From IMG/VR virus record IMGVR_UViG_3300031841_003468, positions 62,001 to 126,000 of that record: DNA of 64,000 nt, one strand, 5' to 3'. Within the stretch, counting starts at the first letter, position 1. Every line of letters begins with the position of its first letter. The translations under genes and the position numbers were made by a program. Shown in pieces: positions 14,132 through 21,233 of this stretch. This DNA comes from a virus. The notes under the pieces are model-generated. The model did no database searches and was not told the origin of the DNA. It saw only the letters and a program-made list of their open reading frames with translations.

Positions 14132-14380
14132 CTACAACACAATTTCACTAATCACTAGGTCGTTAGGGTTATAGCTAAAATACGCCTCGGTGTCATTCTT
14201 GACGTGTAGCGGCCATGCGTCCGTGGGCATTGAGCCATTCAAGAATTCTATAATATGATCCAATCGGCACTTCGCCATTCTTGCCGCCTCTTCTATACTA
14301 TCGGCTTTCACTTCGCCGTTAGTGTAGTTGCAATACAAGCCGCCGCTTGTCTTCAGGTGGTAACTATATAATCTCATCAT
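14132..14380 (-). CDS. Small protein of unknown function
   Basis: 82 residues, beginning MMRLYSYHLKTSGGLYCNYT, with an ADSIEEAARMAKCRLDHIIEF helix. It shares ATGA with the gene upstream. Confidence 0.6.
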   Translation of the reverse strand: MMRLYSYHLKTSGGLYCNYTNGEVKADSIEEAARMAKCRLDHIIEFLNGSMPTDAWPLHVKNDTEAYFSYNPNDLVISEIVL

Positions 14381-14601
14381 GCAACCTCCAAGTTCTGGAC
14401 ATATGCCTCGATTTCCAAACCATGATAACCGCCATGAAATTTACATGCCTCACTAGGATTTACTATCCTGCAAATATATTTGTTATCAGGTAATTCTTTC
14501 AGCATTACTAGGTCTTGGCCTTCTTCTAGTAATGCCATTCGGCTGCAATATGCTTGGTCATAAAATCCGTTATGCCCTGCTCTGATTTTTAGTTTCTGCA
14601 T
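14377..14601 (-). CDS. Small protein of unknown function
   Basis: 74 residues, MQKLKIRAGHNGFYDQAYCS.... The AAGGAG site for this start lies inside the overlapping MKSEWW microgene, so the two are physically interlocked. The segment LLEEGQDLVMLKELPDNKYICRIV looks like a small beta fold. Confidence 0.6.
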   Translation of the reverse strand: MQKLKIRAGHNGFYDQAYCSRMALLEEGQDLVMLKELPDNKYICRIVNPSEACKFHGGYHGLEIEAYVQNLEVA

Positions 14602-14693
14602 TGTAATCTCCTTGCGATTGCTTCGCCTAGTCTTCTAACTACTTTTTCAGTAATCCATACCCATAGAATCATTAGCCACCATTCACTTTTCAT
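14589..14693 (-). CDS. MKSEWW-family microprotein, copy B
   Basis: 34 residues, MKSEWWLMILWVWITEK then VVRRLGEAIARRLQ. Paralogue of the protein at 10880 and, like it, coupled by ATGA to the gene directly upstream (here the gp88-like gene). A hydrophobic tryptophan-rich head and basic amphipathic tail suggest membrane association. Confidence 0.7.
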   Translation of the reverse strand: MKSEWWLMILWVWITEKVVRRLGEAIARRLQCRN

Positions 14694-15484
14694 TTTGCAC
14701 CCGCTTTCAGGACTTGCAATGCTTTTGATGCGTCGCTTCCCTTAGGCTGTGTACCATGAATCAACAATGCGAATGATTGATTCCGTTTTGATGGTTCGGC
14801 GGCGTGAGTGTCATTGCTGTCAATCTCTAAGCCTTTTGCGTCGGCTTCTTCTTGGCTGAACACCACAACAGCTTCCCGCAAATTGTGAGTGTCGATTAGG
14901 TGGTCTTCTCGACCGCCACGGCTAGCAGTGAGTACAATGTTAGGAATACTATTTACCAACTCCATATTCTTTACCCAATATCGTAATGATTTGGTATAAG
15001 CATAGAACAGAACAGTGGGATTAGCTTGTGCTAACAATAGCCACGCCTTGAAGTATTCTTCATTGAACATATCACCGGCAACGTGAATGCGAACAATACC
15101 TACATTCTTAGGTAACTTGGATTGTAGTATACCTGCCATCTCTTCAGCAGTTTTCACTGATTGAATTGCGTCGGTGTTGGCTTTACGTCGATTGTATACC
15201 GTAGGCATTAATGCTTCTTGTGATGCACTGAAACAGCGGAACTTTGTATTGGCACCGTCTTTAACTTTGACTTTTGCATTGCCACTTTCAGACAGTCCAC
15301 CAATCTCAACTACCTTAGATGAACACTCGGAAGCAAAGGGACAAGTCCAACCACTCAATAGGTCGAGTGAATAAATCTTTCGCTTGTCCTGCAAGAAGTT
15401 ATCAACCAATTCACTACTCTCACGTAGCTTTTTAGTTTTAGCGTTTTCGTTACTGAATTTTAGGTCGAGATTAGAATAATCCAT
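14690..15484 (-). CDS. gp88-like phage protein
   Basis: 264 residues. It resembles the mycobacteriophage gene product 88 family: LDLLSGWTCPFASEC near residue 42 with a cysteine cluster, RCFSASQEA near 83, then RIHVAGDMFNEEYFKAW near 132 and FYAYTKSLRYW near 159. The family is widespread in phages without an established activity; the cysteines suggest a metal site. Sole large gene of its unit, with the MKSEWW microprotein coupled behind it. Confidence 0.65.
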   Translation of the reverse strand: MDYSNLDLKFSNENAKTKKLRESSELVDNFLQDKRKIYSLDLLSGWTCPFASECSSKVVEIGGLSESGNAKVKVKDGANTKFRCFSASQEALMPTVYNRRKANTDAIQSVKTAEEMAGILQSKLPKNVGIVRIHVAGDMFNEEYFKAWLLLAQANPTVLFYAYTKSLRYWVKNMELVNSIPNIVLTASRGGREDHLIDTHNLREAVVVFSQEEADAKGLEIDSNDTHAAEPSKRNQSFALLIHGTQPKGSDASKALQVLKAGAK

Positions 15485-15523
15485 GATAGGTTCCTTAAGA
15501 GGTGTGGTGTGTTGTATGTCTCT

Positions 15524-15551
15524 ATTATATATTATTATCGGCCAAAGTCAA
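15524..15551 (-). promoter_or_regulatory. Promoter, TTGACT-16-TATAAT
   Basis: Consensus minus-strand promoter with GGCCGAT in the spacer; it overlaps the stop codon of the next gene upstream. Confidence 0.8.
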
Positions 15552-15709
15552 GCGGAAACTTTAAGTTTTTTACCAAGTATTTTTAGGGGTACTACTTTGT
15601 GATGAGTCTGCTTCAGGGTACCAGCTTTAAGGCAACCAGTAAAAACATCGGCGTGCCGATTGAGGCTTGCATTGTGTCGGAATTGTGCTGCTTGTCGTTT
15701 AGTTATCAT
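15548..15709 (-). CDS. Small basic protein
   Basis: 53 residues, MITKRQAAQFRHNASLNRHA..., histidine- and lysine-rich. ACAGGAG site. Sole gene of its unit. Confidence 0.6.
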   Translation of the reverse strand: MITKRQAAQFRHNASLNRHADVFTGCLKAGTLKQTHHKVVPLKILGKKLKVSA

Positions 15710-15736
15710 TTTTGTCTCCTGTGTTGTTACCCTTAT

Positions 15737-15764
15737 ATTATATACTATCGGCATGTGGGGTCAA
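15737..15764 (-). promoter_or_regulatory. Promoter, TTGACC-16-TATAAT
   Basis: Minus-strand promoter with TGCCGAT in the spacer; 37 bases from element 5. Confidence 0.75.
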
Positions 15765-15801
15765 TAGAGTTTAGCAAAAAACAGAAGAAAATAGGGATTT
15801 A

Positions 15802-15861
15802 TTTTTACCCCCTCTTGTGGGGGGCGAGGGTGCCGGAGACCTTACCCCCCTTTCGAGGGGT
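15802..15861. repeat. Double-hairpin element, copy 5
   Basis: TTTTTACCCCCT-loop-GGGGGGC, GGGTGCCGG core, TTACCCCCC-TTTCGA-GGGG stem. It lies between the end of the 15874 gene and the promoter at 15737. Confidence 0.75.
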
Positions 15862-15873
15862 GTTGGCCACTCC

Positions 15874-16248
15874 TTACCACCAGCTATGATACACTACGTC
15901 ATAACCCTGCTTGATTGCTGCACGGGCATTGCGTATAAACTCACGGTCTTGCTCTGCGTAATGATCGTCAGAGTTTGAACCAAAGAAGAATCCTGATGTC
16001 TCCGGTAGTGCTGCTTCATCAAGACTTTTCTCCAGAGCGTCCAAGTCCTCTAGTGTTAATTCCAAGTCAACACAATTAAACTCATCCTCTCCACCCTTCT
16101 CATAGTAAAGGTTTGCCATCCACCCCTCAAGGTTAGGATGCTTTCGCCAGTAGGCTAGTTCCTTACTATCTTCATAGTAGACATAACCATCTTCGTCTCG
16201 TTTTGCTTCGCCTTGTCGTGCTGTTGCGTACTGATCGAGTCCGATAAT
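15874..16248 (-). CDS. Conserved phage protein, start altered by HNH insertion
   Basis: 124 residues matching a phage family of unknown function (sometimes mislabelled phosphoglycerate kinase) that normally starts MGLD: here the matching frame reads IIGLDQYATARQGE, with YWRKHPNLEGWMANLYYEKGG, LTLEDLDALEKSL and LPETSGFFFG following. No ATG, GTG or TTG in frame lies between the promoter at 16325 and IGLD. An AAAGGA site sits 8 bases before ATT at 16246-16248, so an AUU start is proposed; an ATG at 16335 in frame falls in the -10 box and would not be transcribed from that promoter. Confidence 0.65.
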   Translation of the reverse strand: MIGLDQYATARQGEAKRDEDGYVYYEDSKELAYWRKHPNLEGWMANLYYEKGGEDEFNCVDLELTLEDLDALEKSLDEAALPETSGFFFGSNSDDHYAEQDREFIRNARAAIKQGYDVVYHSWW

Positions 16249-16312
16249 ACCACCAGTCCTTTCTGCTAAATTGCAATAAAATGGGGTTAAAAAAATGGGA
16301 TTTGAACATCTT

Positions 16313-16329
16313 TTGTGTATATATATTAT
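16313..16329 (+). promoter_or_regulatory. Candidate late promoter motif for the HNH gene
   Basis: TTGTGTATATATATTAT on the plus strand. It also reads as TTGAAC-16-TATTAT (16302-16329), and it shares its -10 bases with the minus promoter at 16325. Confidence 0.5.
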
Positions 16330-16352
16330 AGACATATAGCAAAGGAAGTCAA
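16325..16352 (-). promoter_or_regulatory. Promoter, TTGACT-16-TATAAT
   Basis: Consensus minus-strand promoter for the 15874 gene. Its -35 box is also the end of the ribosome site region of the plus-strand HNH gene. Confidence 0.7.
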
Positions 16353-16868
16353 ATGAAAACTCATAAAAAATGTACTACTTGTAAAGAAACTCTAGAAATT
16401 ACTAACTTTTGGAAAGATAAGTCTAGAGGTGATGGTTATAATTGTAGATGCAAATCGTGTGCTAAGGCTAAAAATAAGATCTACATGAAAACATATGCTA
16501 AAAAATACTATCAGGATAATAAGGACAAGATTACTGAACAGCGTAAGGCTAGATATAATAATAACCCTGCTGTGCGTGTTGCCAACAGTATGCGTTGCCG
16601 TATATATAATACTATCGTTAAAGGTTATAAAAGTGCTACTACATTTGAATTGATTGGATGTGATGCTGATCAATTAGTTTCCCATATAGAGAAACAGTTT
16701 ACAGAGGGAATGAGTTGGGATAACTATGGGGAATGGCATATCGACCATATCAAGCCCATTTGTTCGTTTGACATACTAAACCCTACTGAACAGCTTAAAT
16801 GCTACCATTACACCAATCTACAGCCTCTATGGGCACATGACAACCTAAGTAAAGGCGGTAAGTATTAG
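16353..16868 (+). CDS. HNH homing endonuclease
   Basis: 171 residues on the strand opposite its neighbours. N-terminal zinc knuckle pairs CTTC (8-11) and CRCKSC (about 31-36), a basic linker, then an HNH core EWHIDHIKPIC near 127-137 ending in YTNLQPLWAHDNLSKG. The arrangement is that of free-standing phage HNH nucleases that cut DNA and spread by homing. AAAGGA lies before ATG. Its position between a gene's promoter region and its body suggests insertion. Confidence 0.85.
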   Translation: MKTHKKCTTCKETLEITNFWKDKSRGDGYNCRCKSCAKAKNKIYMKTYAKKYYQDNKDKITEQRKARYNNNPAVRVANSMRCRIYNTIVKGYKSATTFELIGCDADQLVSHIEKQFTEGMSWDNYGEWHIDHIKPICSFDILNPTEQLKCYHYTNLQPLWAHDNLSKGGKY

Positions 16869-16885
16869 TGTTGTTGAATACTTAT

Positions 16886-16913
16886 ATTATATAGATTTGC
16901 CGACTGTTGTCAA
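16886..16913 (-). promoter_or_regulatory. Promoter, TTGACA-16-TATAAT, antisense to HNH gene
   Basis: Consensus hexamers just downstream of the HNH stop, reading left through the HNH gene in antisense. The spacer carries GTCGGC, the complement of the usual word. It may be the original promoter of the 15874 gene, displaced by the insertion. Confidence 0.65.
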
Positions 16914-16974
16914 GCCCTTTTTGCCCGGTATCTAAGGCGTAGAAGTCGTCCCGCTGGATCAGCTTGGACATCCC

Positions 16975-17160
16975 CTATTTGTGAAGTGGGATGTATCCTG
17001 TGTTGTTCCAGTATGTGACCGCAAACTTCACGTATGCGGTGAGGTTGTCCCCTTTGTAACCGTACCTATTATACACACGGTCAAGCCATTGGTCAACAGC
17101 TTCATTTATTTCCCCGTCGTGGCCTAATGCTACAGATAGCTTTTCCAATAATTCTTTCAT
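16975..17160 (-). CDS. Small protein of unknown function
   Basis: 61 residues, beginning MKELLEKLSVALGHDGEINE, acidic helical first half and aromatic second half. AAGGAG follows the stop of the gene upstream. Confidence 0.6.
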   Translation of the reverse strand: MKELLEKLSVALGHDGEINEAVDQWLDRVYNRYGYKGDNLTAYVKFAVTYWNNTGYIPLHK

Positions 17161-17172
17161 CGTATTTTCTCC

Positions 17173-17388
17173 TTAGCCCCAATCGCCGCATTCAGCAACA
17201 TCGACCACGCCGACCCTATCCATCGTTTCCCGTGTGAACTCCCCACGATAATCAGGGTGCCACGGCACGAAGACGACGAGCCTATCGCCGTCAACCTCCA
17301 GAACCTTGATGGAGTCGTGTTCGGGATGAATCCCGTTGGCGTGAGCGGTGGCGTTGGCGGCGGTGTCGAAGAAGATTTCAAAGTGCAT
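17173..17388 (-). CDS. Small acidic protein
   Basis: 71 residues, beginning MHFEIFFDTAANATAHANGI. The AAGGA site and acidic composition favour this frame over a longer overlapping one. KVLEVDGDRLVVFVPWHPDY looks like a beta hairpin. GC-rich relative to neighbours. Confidence 0.6.
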   Translation of the reverse strand: MHFEIFFDTAANATAHANGIHPEHDSIKVLEVDGDRLVVFVPWHPDYRGEFTRETMDRVGVVDVAECGDWG

Positions 17389-17428
17389 CTGATTTTTCCT
17401 TAAAAGGTCTCTTGTGTGTTATGTCTCT

Positions 17429-17456
17429 ATTATACACTATCGGCGTAATATGTCAA
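17429..17456 (-). promoter_or_regulatory. Promoter, TTGACA-16-TATAAT
   Basis: Consensus minus-strand promoter with CGCCGAT in the spacer; 46 bases from element 6. Confidence 0.8.
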
Positions 17457-17502
17457 TAGTCTTTAGCCATAATTTCAGAAAAAGATGAGAAAGTTTTTAG
17501 AA

Positions 17503-17558
17503 ACCCCCTCTGTCGGGGGGTTGGCGGTCGGGCACCCTGACCCCCTATTGGTGGGGGG
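17503..17558. repeat. Double-hairpin element, copy 6
   Basis: A divergent copy: AACCCCC-loop-GGGGGTT, a re-paired centre GGTC/GACC, and CCCCC-loop-GGGGG. The changed but still complementary stems suggest that structure rather than sequence is conserved. Confidence 0.7.
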
Positions 17559-17581
17559 AAAATAATTGCATAAAAAATAGT

Positions 17582-17614
17582 AAAAAGGCCACCAGCCTAT
17601 TGACTGATGACCTT
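17582..17614 (-). terminator. Intrinsic terminator, minus strand
   Basis: Eleven-pair stem AAGGTCATCAG/CTGGTGGCCTT (two wobbles) and a run of five T on the minus strand, downstream of the 17719 gene. Confidence 0.75.
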
Positions 17615-17718
17615 CCACACAAAAGAAATTTCCAAGCACACAAGGCAGGGGTTAAGCCGTCACCCTTTTCATCCTTCATCAAGGAGGCTTTGACTGGACT
17701 GCCCGATGTGCAACCTTA

Positions 17719-18036
17719 CTAACTCTTGAACGCCGCCTTGATTCGGCCAAGCAATCCAACACCGGCATCTTTGACAGCCGCCATTCGGCCATCGTAGAAT
17801 GCTTTGGCGGTACCGTCTTCCAGTTCGACGGTGTACAGATATTGTGATCTGTCGCCCTTGATGTTGCCATATCGCAGAGTCTGGTTAGACACTGGATGAG
17901 TTGCCAAGTCACGAACTCCCGTGACAGTACCGACGTAAGTCTCGGCGTTGGCTACGTAATCACTTACCAAAGTACCGTTGATAAGTCCGACCTTTTTGTC
18001 TTTGAGATAGGTAAACTCGATCTTCTTTCCTAGCAT
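17719..18036 (-). CDS. Protein of unknown function
   Basis: 105 residues from MLGKKIEFTYLKDKKVG; GGAGG eight bases before the ATG at 18036. Mostly beta (LVSDYVANAETYVGTVTGV) with a basic helix at the C-terminus (LLGRIKAAFKS). Possibly an SH3- or OB-like small fold; no family recognised. Confidence 0.65.
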   Translation of the reverse strand: MLGKKIEFTYLKDKKVGLINGTLVSDYVANAETYVGTVTGVRDLATHPVSNQTLRYGNIKGDRSQYLYTVELEDGTAKAFYDGRMAAVKDAGVGLLGRIKAAFKS

Positions 18037-18037
18037 A

Positions 18038-18313
18038 TTAAATGCCTCCATTGAATGGTGATTCTTCTTTAGTGTGATTTTCGGGATTGCTGTAGAAAGA
18101 ACGCAACCATTCAATACGTTCTTCGCTACCTGCTTTCCCTAGTAGTCCGTCGTTGGACTCAGGTAATTCTCGCTTGCCAATATTCCTACCGGCAGAGCGT
18201 GGTTTGATTGCCCACAGATCGTTTCCGTTTTCGTCGATGGTGACGTTGAACGCTTCAAAGCATTGAATGTCTGTGAGTGCTACTTTTCCGTTTACTTCTG
18301 GGCAGATGCTCAT
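18038..18313 (-). CDS. Small protein of unknown function
   Basis: 91 residues from MSICPEVNGKVALTD (ATG at 18313 after AAGGAAA). Mixed composition, ends one base before the next ATG. No family recognised. Confidence 0.6.
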   Translation of the reverse strand: MSICPEVNGKVALTDIQCFEAFNVTIDENGNDLWAIKPRSAGRNIGKRELPESNDGLLGKAGSEERIEWLRSFYSNPENHTKEESPFNGGI

Positions 18314-18349
18314 TTTGATTTCCTTAGTGTTATCGTTTTGTATACTACT

Positions 18350-18377
18350 ATTATGCATATTTTGCATATGGTGTCAA
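18350..18377 (-). promoter_or_regulatory. Promoter, TTGACA-16-CATAAT
   Basis: Minus-strand promoter, one mismatch in the -10. No GCCGAT word. Confidence 0.65.
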
Positions 18378-18685
18378 GCAGAATAAACCTTTACTTTCCA
18401 GTTTTTTCCTGAATAGTCCATATAGTTATCGCCGTCACTATATACAGTAACTGAGCCGTCGTAACCATATGATGATGGCTGTGCTTGTGCGTCGTCATCT
18501 TGGACTGGATGCCAGCGGTCACCACAGCAACCACAGTCGATTCCATCGGCAACACCGTTAAAGTAGATGCCTTTATCTTGTGCTATGCTGTTAGCCTGAT
18601 CAGCGTTATCAGCTTGAATGAATACCAATGGAGTGCCAGCAAAAGCACCGCCTGAATTGTTTTGTCTGAATTTGAACCAGCTCAT
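18374..18685 (-). CDS. Conserved phage protein with CGCCGDRW motif
   Basis: 103 residues from MSWFKFRQNNSGGAF. DNADQANSIAQDKGIYFNGV followed by IDCGCCGDRWHPV belongs to a small phage family of unknown function; the cysteine cluster may bind metal. Shares ATGA with the gene upstream. Confidence 0.7.
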   Translation of the reverse strand: MSWFKFRQNNSGGAFAGTPLVFIQADNADQANSIAQDKGIYFNGVADGIDCGCCGDRWHPVQDDDAQAQPSSYGYDGSVTVYSDGDNYMDYSGKNWKVKVYSA

Positions 18686-18876
18686 AGTTCTACTCCGTTG
18701 TCGATTGCAAAATCTGTAAGGTGTCGTTTTTGATTCCAAAGTGATTCCAAGCCTTTGACAGCTTGCTTTTCTTCAACGCTCTTAGCGTTGGCAAGTCGGA
18801 CTAGCTTGTCCTCGATACGTAGGTTGATCTTGAATAGTTCCAGTTTGACATTTTGTTTTGTGATAGTTTTGACCAT
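18682..18876 (-). CDS. KLELFK-family small protein, copy A
   Basis: 64 residues, MVKTITKQNVKLELFKINLR..., a charged helical protein. It shares the pattern KLELFK-x-IE-K-V-AN-x-L-x-LW-x-K with the protein at 22357, so the two look like paralogues. Confidence 0.6.
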   Translation of the reverse strand: MVKTITKQNVKLELFKINLRIEDKLVRLANAKSVEEKQAVKGLESLWNQKRHLTDFAIDNGVEL

Positions 18877-18902
18877 TGTTTTTTCCTTTGTGTTACGCTC
18901 TT

Positions 18903-18931
18903 ATTATACCATACTTATCGGCAAATGTCAA
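18903..18931 (-). promoter_or_regulatory. Promoter, TTGACA-17-TATAAT
   Basis: Consensus minus-strand promoter with GCCGAT in the spacer. Confidence 0.8.
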
Positions 18932-18940
18932 TAGCAAAAT

Positions 18941-19051
18941 TCAATTATTTTCAAACTTTTTTATAAGCCAGCCGACTGGTAAACCTATAGCCGGAATGAT
19001 CACAAACATTACAAGAGCTTCGTTTTCGAGTGCCCACTGATAAAGATCCAT
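18941..19051 (-). CDS. Membrane microprotein
   Basis: 36 residues, MDLYQWALENEALVMFVIIP..., one span ending WLIKKFENN. Strong AAAGGAG site; sole gene between promoters at 19079 and 18903. Confidence 0.6.
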   Translation of the reverse strand: MDLYQWALENEALVMFVIIPAIGLPVGWLIKKFENN

Positions 19052-19078
19052 TTTTTTCTCCTTTGTTCTTACCTCTCT

Positions 19079-19106
19079 ATTATACATTATCGGCATGTGA
19101 AGTCAA
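19079..19106 (-). promoter_or_regulatory. Promoter, TTGACT-16-TATAAT
   Basis: Consensus minus-strand promoter with TGCCGAT in the spacer; 34 bases from element 7. Confidence 0.8.
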
Positions 19107-19140
19107 TAAACTTTAGGCAAAAAACCGGAAATAGGCAATC

Positions 19141-19190
19141 TTTTTTTTACCCCCCTCGTGGGGGGCGAGGGTGCCGGGGCCTTTTTTTCC
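19141..19190. repeat. Double-hairpin element, copy 7
   Basis: TTTTTTTTACCCCCC-loop-GGGGGGC and GGGTGCCGGGGCC; the second stem is degraded and replaced by a run of seven T. Confidence 0.65.
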
Positions 19191-19223
19191 TTAACTGGCC
19201 CAGTCTTGGCGTATCGGGTTAGA

Positions 19224-19556
19224 CTAATTCCTGAACAGCTTAACACGTCTGCCGGTCATGCCATTGTGCATCTTCCAAAATTCAGCACTGTGGTGGTCGG
19301 CGTTTCTTTTGGCTCGATCATATTCACTTATGCCGCCAGCGTTAACTAGTGAGTTTATAATTATAGCTCCGCAGGCTATGAAAAACAGAACTCCAGCAGC
19401 CACAGCCAAATTGCTTTTGACCCGTTCGGCGTTGTGATACTTCCAATCGGCAATGTAGTCTAGAGTATTGACGATTGCAGGCTTAACGCAAATGATGGCC
19501 CAAATTGCGTCGAGTGTTCTTTCTCCGATTCCTTTTGTGTATCGTGTAGGTCTCAT
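19224..19556 (-). CDS. Single-span membrane protein
   Basis: 110 residues, MRPTRYTKGIGERTLDA..., one clear span (SNLAVAAGVLFFIACGAIIIN) near residues 48-68 flanked by basic regions. TAATG overlap with the microprotein upstream. Confidence 0.65.
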   Translation of the reverse strand: MRPTRYTKGIGERTLDAIWAIICVKPAIVNTLDYIADWKYHNAERVKSNLAVAAGVLFFIACGAIIINSLVNAGGISEYDRAKRNADHHSAEFWKMHNGMTGRRVKLFRN

Positions 19557-19663
19557 TATTTTAATCCCTCGTAGATGAATGCCCCTGTTACAATTATAAA
19601 CCCGCCAATTAGCAAAGTCAAGAATATTCTGTCAATCAGTTTCTCTCGTCGTCGTCTGGTCAT
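19556..19663 (-). CDS. Membrane microprotein
   Basis: 35 residues, MTRRRREKLIDRIF then a span (LTLLIGGFIIVTGAFIY). Arginine-rich head predicts a cytoplasmic N-terminus. GGAG site. Confidence 0.6.
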   Translation of the reverse strand: MTRRRREKLIDRIFLTLLIGGFIIVTGAFIYEGLK

Positions 19664-19668
19664 TGTTT

Positions 19669-19926
19669 TTACTCCTCGTCTCGGATGACGATTTTGTTAA
19701 AGTCCTCTGAGTAGTTGACAACGGCAAAGCCTTTTGGCCCGATACAGATCGAGATCAGTTTGTCGCCATGTTTGTTTGAGTAGATGTCTATGCTTCTGGT
19801 TCCCTCTGCAGGTATGTCCTTGTGGCTCATGCTTGCTGCAGGCAGTTGCATTACATCGGAAAAGTCTGTATGAATTTCGCCTTGTCCGTAGTATTTGATC
19901 GCTGTGTTGATTCTGTCCTGATCCAT
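19669..19926 (-). CDS. Protein of unknown function
   Basis: 85 residues, beginning MDQDRINTAIKYYGQGEIHT; the second half (DKLISICIGPKGFAVVNYSE) is beta-rich. TAATG overlap with the gene upstream. Confidence 0.6.
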   Translation of the reverse strand: MDQDRINTAIKYYGQGEIHTDFSDVMQLPAASMSHKDIPAEGTRSIDIYSNKHGDKLISICIGPKGFAVVNYSEDFNKIVIRDEE

Positions 19927-20078
19927 TATTCAGTCTCCAGTTGGTTTTTGAGTTGGTCAATTTTGTCTAGTGCATCTTCGAGTAAGCATTTATCGTAGGC
20001 GTTGGTGCAATCTTCGATAATGTCCACTATTGTCGCTGCACAGTTTTCGTATGCTTCTAGTTTTTGTTCAGGTGTCAT
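19926..20078 (-). CDS. Small acidic helical protein
   Basis: 50 residues, MTPEQKLEAYENCAATIVDI..., acidic with three cysteines, ends in a coiled-coil-like IDQLKNQLETE. First gene after the promoter at 20099. Confidence 0.6.
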   Translation of the reverse strand: MTPEQKLEAYENCAATIVDIIEDCTNAYDKCLLEDALDKIDQLKNQLETE

Positions 20079-20098
20079 AGTTCTTTTCTCCTGCTAAT

Positions 20099-20126
20099 AT
20101 TATATACATCCAGCCGATTGGGTCAA
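20099..20126 (-). promoter_or_regulatory. Promoter, TTGACC-16-TATAAT
   Basis: Minus-strand promoter; the spacer has ATCGGC, the inverted form of the usual word. Confidence 0.7.
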
Positions 20127-20132
20127 GGGGTT

Positions 20133-20354
20133 TTATTCCCCTTTTGTACCGTACTTTTCAAAGTACCGTCGAGTGGCATCGACCTTAGATTGTGGAACTA
20201 GTTCCACGGCTACAACTTCCCAATGCACTTTAGAGTTGTACTTGTACATTGTTTCGCCGTGCTCATTCTGGATCAGGCGATCAGCACTGACCATTCTGAA
20301 ATTCCATTCTTGACCGTTTCGTGGGTGAACTGCTTTTACGTCGTATTGTTTCAT
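20133..20354 (-). CDS. Small protein of unknown function
   Basis: 73 residues, MKQYDVKAVHPRNGQEWNF..., probably a small beta fold with a helical end (KVDATRRYFEKY). Leader has the common ACAACACAAAAGGAAA sequence. Confidence 0.6.
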   Translation of the reverse strand: MKQYDVKAVHPRNGQEWNFRMVSADRLIQNEHGETMYKYNSKVHWEVVAVELVPQSKVDATRRYFEKYGTKGE

Positions 20355-20393
20355 CTTGATTTCCTTTTGTGTTGTGTTGTCTTGTATACCTAT

Positions 20394-20421
20394 ATTTTAA
20401 CATAGCTTCAGCCAATGTCAA
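20394..20421 (-). promoter_or_regulatory. Promoter, TTGACA-16-TAAAAT
   Basis: Minus-strand promoter with one mismatch in the -10. Confidence 0.65.
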
Positions 20422-20422
20422 A

Positions 20423-20659
20423 TTATTTTTTGCACTTTTCAGGATTTACTTTGACAACGTCTGACACTCTTGTCAAAACGTGTCGGCAAACTCCGCACAA
20501 GTAGCAGGTGTATTGAATCAATCCGCTTTTACCTACGGTTAGATCAGACACGTCAACCGAGCGGCTTACAATGACCCAGCCATCACCACGTGCTGCCCTG
20601 TGAGTTAGGCGAATCGTTTCTTGGCCTTCGATGGCTTGTTTGAATGCTTCTAGTTTCAT
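20423..20659 (-). CDS. Small protein with CxxCxxC-like cluster
   Basis: 78 residues, MKLEAFKQAIEGQETIRLTH..., with YTCYLCGVCRHVL near residue 50, a possible zinc site. GAGGAAA site. The promoter is unclear: TATAAT at about 20695 has no good -35. Confidence 0.6.
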   Translation of the reverse strand: MKLEAFKQAIEGQETIRLTHRAARGDGWVIVSRSVDVSDLTVGKSGLIQYTCYLCGVCRHVLTRVSDVVKVNPEKCKK

Positions 20660-20721
20660 CTTATTTCCTCTTGTGTTGTGTTGTTTTGTATGTCTATATT
20701 ATACCATAGGGGTGTGACACA

Positions 20722-20934
20722 TTAGGTCACTGGAACGTACTTTCCTACAATTTTTTTCCACTTTTTCATAACATAATCGTAGCTACCCTGAGCTTCGACG
20801 GTTCCCATAGATGAGCCGGTTGAGCCTACCCAAGTGGTTATGGCGTACTTACCCAAGCGATTGCATCGCACTAGGTGACGTGTTCCAGTTGGGGTTTCCT
20901 TAGTCATTCTGATTTCGTATGCGACGTATGCCAT
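20722..20934 (-). CDS. Small basic protein
   Basis: 70 residues, MAYVAYEIRMTKETPTGTRH..., beta-rich with a basic end (YVMKKWKKIVGKYVPVT). CACAAAGGAAA leader. Confidence 0.6.
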   Translation of the reverse strand: MAYVAYEIRMTKETPTGTRHLVRCNRLGKYAITTWVGSTGSSMGTVEAQGSYDYVMKKWKKIVGKYVPVT

Positions 20935-20971
20935 TTTGTTTTTCCTTTGTGTTGTTTCCTCTTATGTCTAT

Positions 20972-20999
20972 ATTATATACATCGGCATTCAAAAGTCAA
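20972..20999 (-). promoter_or_regulatory. Promoter, TTGACT-16-TATAAT
   Basis: Consensus minus-strand promoter with TGCCGAT in the spacer. Confidence 0.8.
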
Positions 21000-21116
21000 T
21001 AACTTTAATCGTTTTTTTATTTTTTCAGGGCCGGTTGAGCCTATAAAAATAGGGATTTGAGGGCAAAAGAAAGTTTTTTTTATTTTATAGTGGACACCTA
21101 GCATTTGCGTCATAGT

Positions 21117-21163
21117 ATTTTTCCCCCACCTCTGGGGGGTGAGGGTGCCGGGCCCTTTTAACC
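21117..21163. repeat. Double-hairpin element, copy 8
   Basis: TTTTTCCCCCACC-loop-GGGGGGTGAGGGTGCCGGGCCC. The last stem is missing. It lies farther from its promoter (117 bases) than other copies. Confidence 0.65.
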
Positions 21164-21233
21164 CATAAGTCAATAGATATATATAAAAACGGTCAGATTT
21201 CCGCTATTAATTTTTGAGAGGGTTTAGCCCGAT

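Noticed and set aside
17157-17381. 74-codon minus-strand frame overlapping 17173-17388
   Set aside because: Proline- and serine-rich composition unlike phage proteins; the alternative frame has a good ribosome site and balanced composition.
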